Source: Anaerosalibacter massiliensis
Lineage (GTDB): Bacteria > Bacillota > Clostridia > Tissierellales > Sporanaerobacteraceae
Assembly (NCBI GenBank): GCA_000751555.1
Contig: CCEZ01000075.1
Location: 62,001 to 126,000, forward strand
Reading direction: 5' to 3'
DNA length: 64,000 nucleotides
Part shown: positions 34,295 through 43,562 of the stretch, in pieces
How positions within the stretch are numbered: the stretch's first letter is position 1
How the letters are laid out: each line of letters starts with the position of its first letter
The notes under the pieces: model-generated
What the model was told of the DNA's origin: nothing
What the model saw: the letters and a program-made list of their open reading frames with translations, nothing else
The model's database searches: none
Made by a program: the position numbers and the translations under genes

Positions 34295-35773
34295 ATGACT
34301 GAAAGAAGTAGCGGAATACTAATGCATATTACATCTTTGCCAAGTCCCTATGGTATTGGCACCTTTGGAAGGGAAGCTTATAGATTTGTAGATTTTTTAG
34401 AAAAGGCAGGACAAAGCTACTGGCAAGTACTGCCTCTAGGCCTAACTGGCTATGGAGATTCTCCTTATCAATCTTTTTCATCCTTTGCTGGAAATCCTTA
34501 TTTCATAGATTTAGAGCTTTTAACGGAGGAAGGATTTCTTAAAAAAACTGATTATCAAGATTTAGATTTTGGCAATGATGATGAAAAGGTTGACTATAAA
34601 AAGATATTTCAAAACAAGATGCCTGTTTTAAAGATTGCCTATAAAAGGGGAAGGGGAAAGTATATAGAAGAAATAAAATCATTTCGAGAAAAAAATAAAG
34701 ACTGGATTGAAGATTTTGCTCTATATATGGCTGTGAAAAAAGAATTTGATTTAAAATCTTGGCAAGAATGGGATGAAGATATTAAATTGAGAAAAGAGCC
34801 TGCAGTAGCCTATTATAGAGAGAAGCTAGAAGATGAAATAGACTACTGGATATTTTTACAACATATGTTTGCCAGACAATGGAAAAAGCTTAAATCCTAT
34901 GCCAATAACAAAGGGATTAAGATAATTGGAGATATACCCATATATGTAGCTCCAGATAGTGCAGATACTTGGGCAAATAGTGAACTATTTTTATTAGACC
35001 AAAATAAGAAACCTATTGTAGTAGGAGGCTGTCCTCCAGATGCTTTTTCAAGTACTGGTCAGCTGTGGGGGAACCCCATGTATAATTGGAAACTATTAGA
35101 AGAGAGAGGATTTGAATGGTGGATTAGAAGAATTGAAAATAATATGGAACTATTTAATGTAACAAGGATAGACCATTTTAGAGGTTTTGAATCCTATTGG
35201 GAAGTACCATTTGGAGAAGAGACTGCAATTAATGGCAGATGGAGAAAAGGACCAGGAATGAAACTATTTAATGCAATTAACAATAGACTAGGTAAGATAG
35301 ATATTATTGCTGAAGATCTAGGGTTTTTAACTGAAGAAGTAGTAAGGCTTAGAGAAGAAACAGGATATCCTGGTATGAAGGTACTCCAGTTTGCCTTCGA
35401 TACAAGGGAGGAAAGCGACTATCTACCCCACAACTATGATAGAAACTGTGTTGTATATACTGGAACCCATGATAATGATACAGTAGGTGGATGGCTGAAA
35501 AACGCTGAAATCTCAGATGTAGAACATGCTATTAAATACCTAAGATTAAATGAAGATGAAGGCTACCATTGGGGATTTATTAGAGGAGCTTGGAGTTCAG
35601 TAGCCAATCTTTCAATAGCCCAAATGCAAGATTTTTTAGGTCTGGGAAGTGAAGCTAGGATGAATATACCTTCAACAATAGGTGGAAACTGGCAATGGCA
35701 GATGAAAAGTGAATACTTGACCAATGAATTAGCTGAAAAAATTCATGATATAACTAAGCTATATGGGAGGTAG
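34295..35773 (+). CDS. malQ: 4-alpha-glucanotransferase (amylomaltase, GH77)
   Basis: 492 residues, normal for MalQ. The N-terminus (RSSGILMHITSLPSPYGIG) is diagnostic. The catalytic residues are the nucleophile Asp in TRIDHFRGFESYW near 290, the acid/base Glu in IIAEDLGFLTEEV near 335 and the stabilising Asp in THDNDTVGGW near 390. It moves glucan segments between maltodextrins, lengthening short chains so that the phosphorylase encoded next can act. Cytoplasmic. It starts 12 bp after the GH31 gene. Confidence 0.95.
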   Translation: MTERSSGILMHITSLPSPYGIGTFGREAYRFVDFLEKAGQSYWQVLPLGLTGYGDSPYQSFSSFAGNPYFIDLELLTEEGFLKKTDYQDLDFGNDDEKVDYKKIFQNKMPVLKIAYKRGRGKYIEEIKSFREKNKDWIEDFALYMAVKKEFDLKSWQEWDEDIKLRKEPAVAYYREKLEDEIDYWIFLQHMFARQWKKLKSYANNKGIKIIGDIPIYVAPDSADTWANSELFLLDQNKKPIVVGGCPPDAFSSTGQLWGNPMYNWKLLEERGFEWWIRRIENNMELFNVTRIDHFRGFESYWEVPFGEETAINGRWRKGPGMKLFNAINNRLGKIDIIAEDLGFLTEEVVRLREETGYPGMKVLQFAFDTREESDYLPHNYDRNCVVYTGTHDNDTVGGWLKNAEISDVEHAIKYLRLNEDEGYHWGFIRGAWSSVANLSIAQMQDFLGLGSEARMNIPSTIGGNWQWQMKSEYLTNELAEKIHDITKLYGR

Positions 35774-35778
35774 AAAAT

Positions 35779-38157
35779 TTGTTTGATAAGGTAAAGTTTA
35801 AAGAGACAGTGGAAACTATATTGAAAGTAGACTATGGCAAGACTATTGAAAATGCTGAAGAATATGAAAAATACAATGGCATATCTAAGGCAATAATGGA
35901 GCTAATATCTGATAACTGGAATGCAACGGAAAAACTATATTCAAATGGTAAACAAGCCTATTATTTTTCAGCAGAATACCTAATGGGAAGGGCTTTAGGA
36001 AATAATCTATTAAACTTAGGTATCTATGAAGAAGTGAAAGATACTCTAAAAGAGTTAAATATAGATATAAATAATATAGAAGAAATAGAAGAAGATGCAG
36101 GCCTAGGCAACGGAGGATTGGGAAGACTTGCAGCTTGTTTTATGGACTCAGCTGCAACTATGAACCTACCCCTTACTGGTTATGGAATTAGATACGAATA
36201 TGGAATATTTGAGCAGAAGTTTGAAGATGGTTTTCAAATAGAAAGGGGAGACAATTGGCAAAGATATGGAGATCCTTGGTCTATTAGAAGGACTGAAGAT
36301 ACAGTTATAGTAGAATTTGGAGATGGAAAGATAAAGGCTATTCCCTATGATATGCCTATTGTAGGATATAATACTAAAAATATAAATACTCTAAGGCTTT
36401 GGAAAGCAGAATCTATAGAAGAGTTTGACTTTCAACTGTTCAATGATCAGAAATATGACGAATCAGTGAAAGAGAAAAACAGAGCAGAAGATATATCCAG
36501 AGTTCTATACCCCAATGATTCCAATGAAGAAGGGAAGATGCTCAGGCTTAAACAACAGTACTTCTTTGTATCAGCTTCCTTAAAGGATTTATTAAGGAAA
36601 TATAAAAGTAGATTTGAAAAGGATTTTAGCAAGTTCTCAGAGTACCATGCTATACAGCTTAATGACACTCATCCAGTAGTGGCAATACCTGAACTAATGA
36701 GAATATTAGTAGATGAGGAGAATATAGCATGGGAAGAAGCTTGGAATATAGTTGAAAATACTTTCTCCTATACAAACCATACAATATTGGCTGAAGCATT
36801 GGAACAGTGGGATATAGAACTATTTAAAAAAGTACTTCCAAGAATATATGAAATAGTTGAAGAAATAGATAAAAGATTTATATTAGAACTAAAAGAAAAA
36901 AATTATTCCCATGAGAAAATAGAGGATATGAGAATAATATCTAACAATACAATTAAAATGGCTTGGCTGGGAATTCATGGTACCCATACGATTAATGGAG
37001 TAGCACAACTTCATACAGATATATTGAAAAACAAAGAGCTAAAGGATTGGAACAAGCTCTATCCAGAAAAATTTCAAAACAAGACTAATGGCATCACCCC
37101 TAGAAGATGGATAGCCCTATGTAATAGAGAATTAACAGAGATGATAACAGAACTACTTGGTACAGAAGAATGGATAACAGATCTATCTATGTTAAATAAA
37201 TTGGAAAAATATATAGATGATGAACAAGTTTTAAAGAGGTTATTGGCCATAAAAATGGAGAAGAAGGAAGAGCTATCAGACTATATATTTAAAAAAGAAG
37301 GAATAGAGATAGATCCAAATTCCATATTCGATATTCAAATAAAAAGACTCCATGAATATAAAAGGCAACTTCTAAATGCTTTCCACGTATTAGACTTGTA
37401 CTACAGGCTTAAAGAAGACCCTAATATGGATATACTACCAAGAACCTTCATATTTGGAGCAAAGGCAGCTCCAGGATACTTTAGAGCTAAGGGAATAATA
37501 AAATATATAAATGAAATAGCCAAATTGGTAAACAATGATCCAGACATAGATGGCAAGATTAAAGTATTATTTGTTCAAAACTACAATGTATCCTATGCAG
37601 AAAAACTATTCCCTGCTGCAGATATATCAGAACAAATATCTACTGCTGGCAAGGAAGCTTCAGGTACTGGAAATATGAAATTCATGCTAAATGGTACTTC
37701 TACACTGGGAACCTATGACGGAGCAAATGTAGAGATAGTAAAAGAAGCAGGAGAAGAGAATAACTTCATATTTGGTGCTAGAGTAGAAGAATTGGAAGAG
37801 ATTGGAGGAAGCTACAATCCAATAGAATACTATGAAAGTGTTCCAGGGTTAAAGAGGGTAGTAGACACTTTAATAGATGGAACCTTTGATGATGGTGGCA
37901 CAGGTATGTTTAAGGAGCTATATGATTCTTTAACGATAGGTGCTCATTGGCATAGAGCAGATAATTACTTTATATTTAGAGATTTTGACCAATATAGAGA
38001 GGTCCATAAGAAAGTCGATAGGGCCTATAGAGATAGACTGGATTGGGCAAGAAAATGTTTAAAAAATATAGCCAACGCTGGAAAATTTTCTAGTGATAGA
38101 ACTATATTAGAATATGGAAAGGAAATATGGCATATAGAAGCTAAAAAAATACAATAA
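35779..38157 (+). CDS. glgP: Glycogen/starch/maltodextrin phosphorylase
   Basis: 792 residues of GT35, converting alpha-1,4-glucan and phosphate to glucose 1-phosphate. The pyridoxal-phosphate Lys is Lys634 in GTGNMKFMLNG, within SGTGNMKFMLNGTSTLGTYDG. Other motifs are the N-terminal AYYFSAEYLMGRALGNNL near 54, EEDAGLGNGGLGRLAACFMD near 110, and KRLHEYKRQLLNA near 522. The start is TTG at 35779 behind GGGAGG. It is the last gene of the operon; no terminator is evident before the IS remnant that begins about 60 bp later. In this setting it degrades imported maltodextrin rather than stored glycogen, though both are possible. Confidence 0.93.
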   Translation: MFDKVKFKETVETILKVDYGKTIENAEEYEKYNGISKAIMELISDNWNATEKLYSNGKQAYYFSAEYLMGRALGNNLLNLGIYEEVKDTLKELNIDINNIEEIEEDAGLGNGGLGRLAACFMDSAATMNLPLTGYGIRYEYGIFEQKFEDGFQIERGDNWQRYGDPWSIRRTEDTVIVEFGDGKIKAIPYDMPIVGYNTKNINTLRLWKAESIEEFDFQLFNDQKYDESVKEKNRAEDISRVLYPNDSNEEGKMLRLKQQYFFVSASLKDLLRKYKSRFEKDFSKFSEYHAIQLNDTHPVVAIPELMRILVDEENIAWEEAWNIVENTFSYTNHTILAEALEQWDIELFKKVLPRIYEIVEEIDKRFILELKEKNYSHEKIEDMRIISNNTIKMAWLGIHGTHTINGVAQLHTDILKNKELKDWNKLYPEKFQNKTNGITPRRWIALCNRELTEMITELLGTEEWITDLSMLNKLEKYIDDEQVLKRLLAIKMEKKEELSDYIFKKEGIEIDPNSIFDIQIKRLHEYKRQLLNAFHVLDLYYRLKEDPNMDILPRTFIFGAKAAPGYFRAKGIIKYINEIAKLVNNDPDIDGKIKVLFVQNYNVSYAEKLFPAADISEQISTAGKEASGTGNMKFMLNGTSTLGTYDGANVEIVKEAGEENNFIFGARVEELEEIGGSYNPIEYYESVPGLKRVVDTLIDGTFDDGGTGMFKELYDSLTIGAHWHRADNYFIFRDFDQYREVHKKVDRAYRDRLDWARKCLKNIANAGKFSSDRTILEYGKEIWHIEAKKIQ

Positions 38158-38215
38158 ATATACGAGGATGGTACTTTATATGGCAATGCAAGCCATTTAA
38201 AATGCTCAAACGATC

Positions 38216-38366
38216 AGGTAGTGTAAATAAATCCGTGCTTAAGTGAAAATAAATGCTCTTTTCTGGCAAGAATTAAAATAAGAATAAAAACCAGAAAGGA
38301 GCATTTTTATGAGTACATTACCAAAAGAAGTACTAAGAGAGATGATTAATGATGGAAATTTAAAAC
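38216..38366 (+). mobile_element. 5' remnant of an IS256-family insertion sequence
   Basis: A GTGTAAATAAATCCGTG segment near 38221, resembling an IS256-type left end, is followed by a ribosome site and an ATG at 38309. The ORF begins MSTLPKEVLREMINDGNLK, the usual start of IS256-family transposases, then loses similarity after about 19 codons and stops at 38381. The rest of the element is gone. A 16-bp stem (38251-38266 with 38291-38306, one G-T pair) buries the AAAGGAG ribosome site. Such structures in IS elements reduce translation from read-through transcripts. Confidence 0.7.
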
Positions 38367-38369
38367 TAA

Positions 38370-38807
38370 TTAATCTTCCATAAGCATTGTTATAGCTTTT
38401 CCAGTTACAACTAATTCATCTTTTTGATTGTAAATTTCAGTCTTTAATATAATTCGCTTTTTTTCATCAATTTTTTCAATAACTTCTGCTTTAGCAGTAA
38501 TAGTATCGCCAATAAAAGTAGGTTTAATAAACTTTGCTTCTTGAGAAAGGTATAGGGCATTGACTCCAGGAATACAGACTCCTACTATTGTAGAGAAGAA
38601 TGAAGCTACTAACATTCCATGGACTACACGCTGACCAAACATGCTTCTTTCTGCATACTCTTTGTTCACATGGAGAGGGTTAAAATCTGCTATAATTCCT
38701 GCATAGTTAACTACATCTGTTTCAGTAATAGTTTTAGTTATTTCTGCAGTATCGCCAATTTTGACCTCATCGTAAGACCTTTCATTTAATAATGTCATAT
38801 GTGCCAT
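38370..38807 (-). CDS. MaoC family (R)-specific enoyl-CoA hydratase
   Basis: 145 residues, single hot-dog domain. The hydratase motif is IIADFNPLHVNKEYA near residues 38-52 with the catalytic Asp and His, followed by GQRVVHGMLVASFFSTIVG near 59, both typical of PhaJ-like proteins. It would hydrate a 2-enoyl-CoA to the (R)-3-hydroxyacyl-CoA. AAAGGAGGAATT lies just before the ATG. It is the last gene of the minus-strand acyl-CoA operon, 72 bp after etfA, with a strong hairpin in between. It is probably reached by partial read-through, as too little space remains for a separate promoter. Confidence 0.85.
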   Translation of the reverse strand: MAHMTLLNERSYDEVKIGDTAEITKTITETDVVNYAGIIADFNPLHVNKEYAERSMFGQRVVHGMLVASFFSTIVGVCIPGVNALYLSQEAKFIKPTFIGDTITAKAEVIEKIDEKKRIILKTEIYNQKDELVVTGKAITMLMED

Positions 38808-38838
38808 TTTAAAATTCCTCCTTTTTGTTTATAATAAT

Positions 38839-38876
38839 TAAAGCCCTATAGAGAGAGTTATCTCTATAGGGCTTTA
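38839..38876 (-). terminator. Hairpin between etfA and the MaoC gene
   Basis: A 16-bp perfect stem (38839-38854 with 38861-38876) directly after the etfA stop codon. The following minus-strand sequence is AT-rich but not a clear T run, so it may only attenuate transcription into the MaoC gene. Confidence 0.65.
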
Positions 38877-38878
38877 AT

Positions 38879-39925
38879 TTATATTTCTTCTAATATACTA
38901 TCTGCATCATCTATTGCATCCATTATTGCTGGGATTATTTCATAGAGATCTCCTACTATACTATAGTGAGCTATATTAAATATAGGAGCATCAGGATTTT
39001 TATTGATTGCAATTATACAATCTGATTCTGACATTCCAGCTTGATGTTGTATAGCACCTGAAATTCCACAAGCAATATATAGTTTTGGTCTAACAGTAGT
39101 TCCAGTTTGACCTACTTGGTGAGAAGAGTCTATCCATCCATTGTCTACTGCAGCTCTAGAAGAACCGACTACTCCACCTAATTTCTTAGCAAATTCCTCA
39201 ATAAGTTTAAAGCCTTCTGCATCTCCTAAACCTCTACCACCGGATACTACAATTGAGGCATCTATCAGGCCAGCTTCTTTCTTTTCAGATTTAATTACTT
39301 CTAATACTTTTGCAACTATATCTTCATCTTTAATATTTGGCACTATATTTTCAATATTTCCATTCCTATCAGGATTATATTTAGCTTTTTTCATAACACC
39401 TGGTCTTACAGTAGACATTTGAGGACGATTCTTAGGACAAACAATTGTTGCCATAAGATTTCCACCAAAAGCAGGTCTAGTTTGAAGAAGTTTTCCATCA
39501 GTTTCATCTATTTCAAGCCTTGTACAATCTGCAGTAAGTCCAGTACCTATACGACTAGCCATTCTTGGACCTAAATCTCTACCAATAGTTGTAGCACCTA
39601 TCAATACTATTTCGGGCTTTCTTTCTTTTACAAGGTCAACTATTACTTTAGTATATCCATCTGTTGTATAGACTTTTAATAATTCATGGTCTACCTTCAA
39701 TACATTGTCAGCACCATATTTTATAAGTTCTTCTGCTGCTTCGTCCATATTATGACCTAGAAGTACAGCAGTTAGATTCACGTTTAATTTATCAGCTAAC
39801 TTTCTACCTTCTCCTAAAAGTTCAAGAGCTATATTAAGCACCTTTCCATCTCTTTGTTCTGCTATGATCCAAACATCTTTATATTCATCTAAATTAATAC
39901 CTTGATTAACTTTAGCTTTAGACAT
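38879..39925 (-). CDS. etfA: Electron transfer flavoprotein subunit alpha
   Basis: 348 residues. The FAD-binding C-terminal domain shows VVSGGRGLGDAEGFKLIEEFA near 225, GSSRAAVDNGWIDSSHQVGQTG near 250 (split by variable residues) and CGISGAIQHQAGM near 290, all EtfA signatures. It pairs with EtfB (12 bp upstream in the transcript) to carry electrons from the acyl-CoA dehydrogenase of the same operon. Such a dehydrogenase/Etf complex in anaerobes may bifurcate electrons between ferredoxin and crotonyl-CoA; whether this one does cannot be told from motifs read by eye. Confidence 0.93.
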   Translation of the reverse strand: MSKAKVNQGINLDEYKDVWIIAEQRDGKVLNIALELLGEGRKLADKLNVNLTAVLLGHNMDEAAEELIKYGADNVLKVDHELLKVYTTDGYTKVIVDLVKERKPEIVLIGATTIGRDLGPRMASRIGTGLTADCTRLEIDETDGKLLQTRPAFGGNLMATIVCPKNRPQMSTVRPGVMKKAKYNPDRNGNIENIVPNIKDEDIVAKVLEVIKSEKKEAGLIDASIVVSGGRGLGDAEGFKLIEEFAKKLGGVVGSSRAAVDNGWIDSSHQVGQTGTTVRPKLYIACGISGAIQHQAGMSESDCIIAINKNPDAPIFNIAHYSIVGDLYEIIPAIMDAIDDADSILEEI

Positions 39926-39937
39926 TCCTTTCCCTCC

Positions 39938-40735
39938 TTACAATATATGTCTTTCTTTCATGCGAACTAAAAATTCTCTTGCCTTATCTTGAGGAGTTTC
40001 ACCTTCTAATACTTCACCTTCAAATTTTCTTGTAGGAACAAAGGTTTTATATACATTAGTTGGAGAGCCTTTAAGGCCTATTTGCGTTAAATCAACAGTT
40101 AAATCATCAACTGTCCACTCTATTATTTCAGTCTTATTTGCTTTTTGGAATATACCCCATGTAGACATATATCTAGGAGTATTTAAATCTTTAATAGCTG
40201 TAAGTAGCACAGGCATTTTAGATTCAACTACAAAATATCCATCTTCAATACTTCTATGGGCAATTACCTTATTATTTTCTGGATCTACTTTTAGATTTGA
40301 TACATAGGTTATTTGAGGAAGACCTAAAAACTCAGCAATTTCAGGGCCAACTTGAGCTGTATCCCCGTCAATAGCCTGTCTACCGCAAAATACTATATCA
40401 TAGTCTCCTATTTTATCTAAAGCAGCTGATAGTATGGTGGCTGTAGCCCAAGTATCAGAACCAGCAAATGCTCTATCGGTTAAAAGAATAGCTTCATCTG
40501 CTCCCATGGCAAGGGCTTCTTTTAAAGCTTCTTTAGCTTGAGGAGGTCCCATAGTTAGTACAGTTACATGAACATTTTCATGTTCATCTTTTATTCTAAG
40601 TGCTTCTTCTAGTGCATTTTTATCGTCAGGGTTAATTATACTGGGAACACCTTCCCTTATTAATGTACCAGTTTCATGATTTATTTTTACTTCATTAGTA
40701 TCTGGAACTTGTTTTACACAAACTACAATTTTCAT
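39938..40735 (-). CDS. etfB: Electron transfer flavoprotein subunit beta
   Basis: 265 residues with the EtfB start MKIVVCVKQVPDTNEVKI. NPDDKNALEEALRIKDEH near 39, VLTMGPPQAKEALKEALAMGADEAILL near 60 (variable in the middle), and CGRQAIDGDTAQVGPEIAEFLG near 117 are family signatures. It forms the soluble heterodimer with EtfA and holds AMP or a second FAD. It lies between the acyl-CoA dehydrogenase and etfA genes with 17- and 12-bp gaps, so the three are co-expressed. Confidence 0.93.
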   Translation of the reverse strand: MKIVVCVKQVPDTNEVKINHETGTLIREGVPSIINPDDKNALEEALRIKDEHENVHVTVLTMGPPQAKEALKEALAMGADEAILLTDRAFAGSDTWATATILSAALDKIGDYDIVFCGRQAIDGDTAQVGPEIAEFLGLPQITYVSNLKVDPENNKVIAHRSIEDGYFVVESKMPVLLTAIKDLNTPRYMSTWGIFQKANKTEIIEWTVDDLTVDLTQIGLKGSPTNVYKTFVPTRKFEGEVLEGETPQDKAREFLVRMKERHIL

Positions 40736-40752
40736 TTTTAAACCTCCTTAAT

Positions 40753-41889
40753 CTATCTAGTAATTTGAGAAGCAATAACAATCTTCATAATTTCAGAAGT
40801 ACCTTCATATATTTCAGTTATTTTAGCATCTCTCATCATTCTTTCAAGTGGATAATCTTTCATAAATCCATATCCACCATGCATTTGTACAGCTTTGTGA
40901 GTAACATACATAGCGGTTTCAGAACCAATAAGTTTTGCAGTGGCAGCTTCCTTAGTGAATGGCTTTCCAGTTTGTTCAAGATAAGAAGCATGATATATCA
41001 ACCATCTTGATGCTTCTATTCTAGAATGCATATCAGCAAGATACCATTGAAGCCCTTGGAATTTAATAAGAGGCTTTCCAAATTGTTCCCTTTCTTTTAA
41101 ATATTTAATAGTTTCTTCAAGAGCTCCTTCAGCTAATCCTAATGCTTGGGAAGCCATACCTATTCTTCCGCTATCTAAACCAACCATAGCTAATTTAAAA
41201 CCTTGACCTTCTTTTCCAAGAAGATTTTCTTTTGGAATACGGCAGTTTTCAAATATAAGTTCTGCAGTAGAAGAAGCACAAATACCCATTTTATCTTCTA
41301 TTTTACCTATACTGAAACCAGGAGTATCTTTTTCAACTATGAAAGCAGACATACCTCTAGTCCCAGCGGATTTGTCAGTCATAGCAAGTATAACGTATGT
41401 GTCAGCTTCTCCGCCGTTAGTTATAAAGCATTTAGAACCATTTAATATATATTCATCTCCATCTAATACAGCTGTAGTTTGAACATTTGAAGCATCAGAT
41501 CCAGCATTTGGTTCAGTTAGTGCAAAAGCGCCAATATGTTCGCCACTAGTTAATTTGGCAACATATTTTTCTTTTTGTTCCTTAGTTCCAAATTTTAATA
41601 TAAGGTTTATAGGAAGATAGTGGACAGAAACTATAGCAGCAGTAGCACCACATTTCTTGGCTATTTCTTCTATTACTATATTCTTAGAGATTGTATCTCC
41701 ACCAGCTCCACCATATTCTACAGGGAAAGGTATAGCCAAAAAACCATTCTTTCCTAATTTTTTTATTGTTTCTCTAGGGAATCTATGTTCTCTGTCAATT
41801 TCTTCAGCAATAGGTTCAATTTCATTTTGAACAAATTCCTCTATAGATTGTTTAACCATATTTTGCTCATTAGTAAAATCAAAATTCAT
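40753..41889 (-). CDS. Short-chain acyl-CoA dehydrogenase (butyryl-CoA dehydrogenase-like)
   Basis: 378 residues. FAD/substrate motifs are GAFALTEPNAGSDAS near 123-137 and YILNGSKCFITNGG near 150-163. The catalytic base is Glu362 in YEGTSEIMK near the C-terminus, the position used by short- and medium-chain enzymes. The ATG at 41889 is placed correctly after AAGGAGG; the TTG one codon earlier is less likely. With EtfAB it either oxidises a short acyl-CoA or, as in butyrate-forming clostridia, reduces crotonyl-CoA. Its gene lies directly after a CoA transferase, suggesting that an imported carboxylic acid is activated and then processed. Confidence 0.92.
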   Translation of the reverse strand: MNFDFTNEQNMVKQSIEEFVQNEIEPIAEEIDREHRFPRETIKKLGKNGFLAIPFPVEYGGAGGDTISKNIVIEEIAKKCGATAAIVSVHYLPINLILKFGTKEQKEKYVAKLTSGEHIGAFALTEPNAGSDASNVQTTAVLDGDEYILNGSKCFITNGGEADTYVILAMTDKSAGTRGMSAFIVEKDTPGFSIGKIEDKMGICASSTAELIFENCRIPKENLLGKEGQGFKLAMVGLDSGRIGMASQALGLAEGALEETIKYLKEREQFGKPLIKFQGLQWYLADMHSRIEASRWLIYHASYLEQTGKPFTKEAATAKLIGSETAMYVTHKAVQMHGGYGFMKDYPLERMMRDAKITEIYEGTSEIMKIVIASQITR

Positions 41890-41963
41890 CAAAATACCTC
41901 CTTGTCTTTATTTTAAAATTATAGTTATTATTTATATTTACTCACGTTAATTAAACTTATGTC

Positions 41964-43523
41964 TTAGAAAGAGAGGCCCATTGGTTTATCAATAAATATT
42001 CTTTCATCCATCAATTTTATTTCATCTGCAATTAGTGGTTTAAATTCCATATAAGGCAGAATATCTTTTTCAATATCAATTCCTGGAGCAATTTCTGTTA
42101 ACATGATTCCTTTTTCTGTTAATTTAAATACTGCTCTTTCAGTAATATAAAGAACTTCTTGCCCTGTTTCAGAAGCATATTCTGCAGAAAAAGTAACTTG
42201 CTCTATTTCATTTTTAAATTTCACTTCATTTCCTTCATTTGCAATAATTAGTTTGCCATCTTTCATTTCAGTCTTAAGTCCTCTGGCAGTAAATGTTCCA
42301 GTGAAACATACTTTTTTAGAATTTTGAGAAATATTTATAAATCCGCCAGGTCCAACAACTTTACCTCCAAATTTTGATACATTCACATTTCCTTGTGCGT
42401 CAATCTCAGCAGCACCTAAGAATGTAATGTCAATGCCACCTCCATCATAGACATCAAATATATCTGGCTGTTTATAGATAGATTCTGGATTTACAGTTGC
42501 TCCAATTCCTATACCTCCTACTGGAACTCCGCCTAATGCACCAGATTCTATGGAAAGAGTAATATCATTGGATAGTCCTTCTTCTGCTGCTACTGCTGCA
42601 ACTGCATCAGGAATTCCAATTCCCAAATTAATTAAGCAATTTTTCTTAAGCTCAAGAGCTCCTCTCCTACCACAAACCTTTCTGTGGTTCAATTTCATAG
42701 GTTCAATTTCATCTAAAGGTATTTTATGTTCACCAGATAATTCAGGTCTATAGTCTTCAGAAACCCAAACTTGCAAATTATTTTCCTTCTTTCCAACAAC
42801 TACATAATCTACCATAAAACCATGTACTTTTACATCTGCAGCTTTTAAAGTTCCTGCTTCCACTAATTGTTCTACCTGTGCAATAACTATGCCACCCGAA
42901 TTTCTTGTAGCATTTGCCATTTCAAGTTGATCTGAAAAAACAGCTTCTTTTTCTAAAGAAATATTTCCTTGAGTATCACCTATAGAGCCTTTAATAAAGC
43001 ATATGTCTATAGGGAATGATTTATATAGTAAATAATCTTTTCCATCAATATCAATTAAGGATACTACTTCTTCACCAGAATCAATAGCCGCTTGATTAGC
43101 TTTACAGCCTTCAAGTCTAGGGTCTGCATAAGTTTTTAATCCAACATGTGTTAATACTCCGGGCTTTTTACCTGAAATTGCTCTCAATAGATGGGCTGTT
43201 ACACCTTGTGGAATCATATACGCTGCAATTTTATTTTCAACAACTAATTTATTTAATTCAGGTTCTAAGCCAATATGTGCACATATTAATTTTTTAGATA
43301 ATCCTTCTGCACCTAGATGATTTGCTCCTCTAGATTTTCCATCCCCTACTGCAGCACAGTGAAATAATGTTAGGTCTTTTGGAGATTGTTCTTTTTCATA
43401 TCTTTCTTTTAATCCAATTAACAATTCTTCTGGGACTCCAGATCCTACAAAACCACCAATTCCTAATGTCATATTATCTTTTACTAATGATACAGCATAT
43501 TTTGCTGAAACTACTTTACTCAT
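41964..43523 (-). CDS. Acyl-CoA:carboxylate CoA-transferase, single-chain (YdiF/propionate CoA-transferase type)
   Basis: 519 residues, the length of fused family I CoA-transferases containing both alpha- and beta-like halves. The glycine-rich N-terminal motif is NMTLGIGGFVGSGVPEELL near 16-34. The catalytic Glu is in LSIESGALGGVPVGG near 326-340. It moves CoA from an acyl-CoA donor such as acetyl-CoA to an imported acid without spending ATP. It sits between a GntP-type permease and an acyl-CoA dehydrogenase, which fits uptake and activation of a short carboxylic or hydroxy acid. The acceptor (crotonate, butyrate, 3-hydroxybutyrate, propionate or other) cannot be fixed from sequence. Confidence 0.9.
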   Translation of the reverse strand: MSKVVSAKYAVSLVKDNMTLGIGGFVGSGVPEELLIGLKERYEKEQSPKDLTLFHCAAVGDGKSRGANHLGAEGLSKKLICAHIGLEPELNKLVVENKIAAYMIPQGVTAHLLRAISGKKPGVLTHVGLKTYADPRLEGCKANQAAIDSGEEVVSLIDIDGKDYLLYKSFPIDICFIKGSIGDTQGNISLEKEAVFSDQLEMANATRNSGGIVIAQVEQLVEAGTLKAADVKVHGFMVDYVVVGKKENNLQVWVSEDYRPELSGEHKIPLDEIEPMKLNHRKVCGRRGALELKKNCLINLGIGIPDAVAAVAAEEGLSNDITLSIESGALGGVPVGGIGIGATVNPESIYKQPDIFDVYDGGGIDITFLGAAEIDAQGNVNVSKFGGKVVGPGGFINISQNSKKVCFTGTFTARGLKTEMKDGKLIIANEGNEVKFKNEIEQVTFSAEYASETGQEVLYITERAVFKLTEKGIMLTEIAPGIDIEKDILPYMEFKPLIADEIKLMDERIFIDKPMGLSF

Positions 43524-43562
43524 TTGCCATCCTCCTCATCTATTTATATTAAAAACTTTTAT

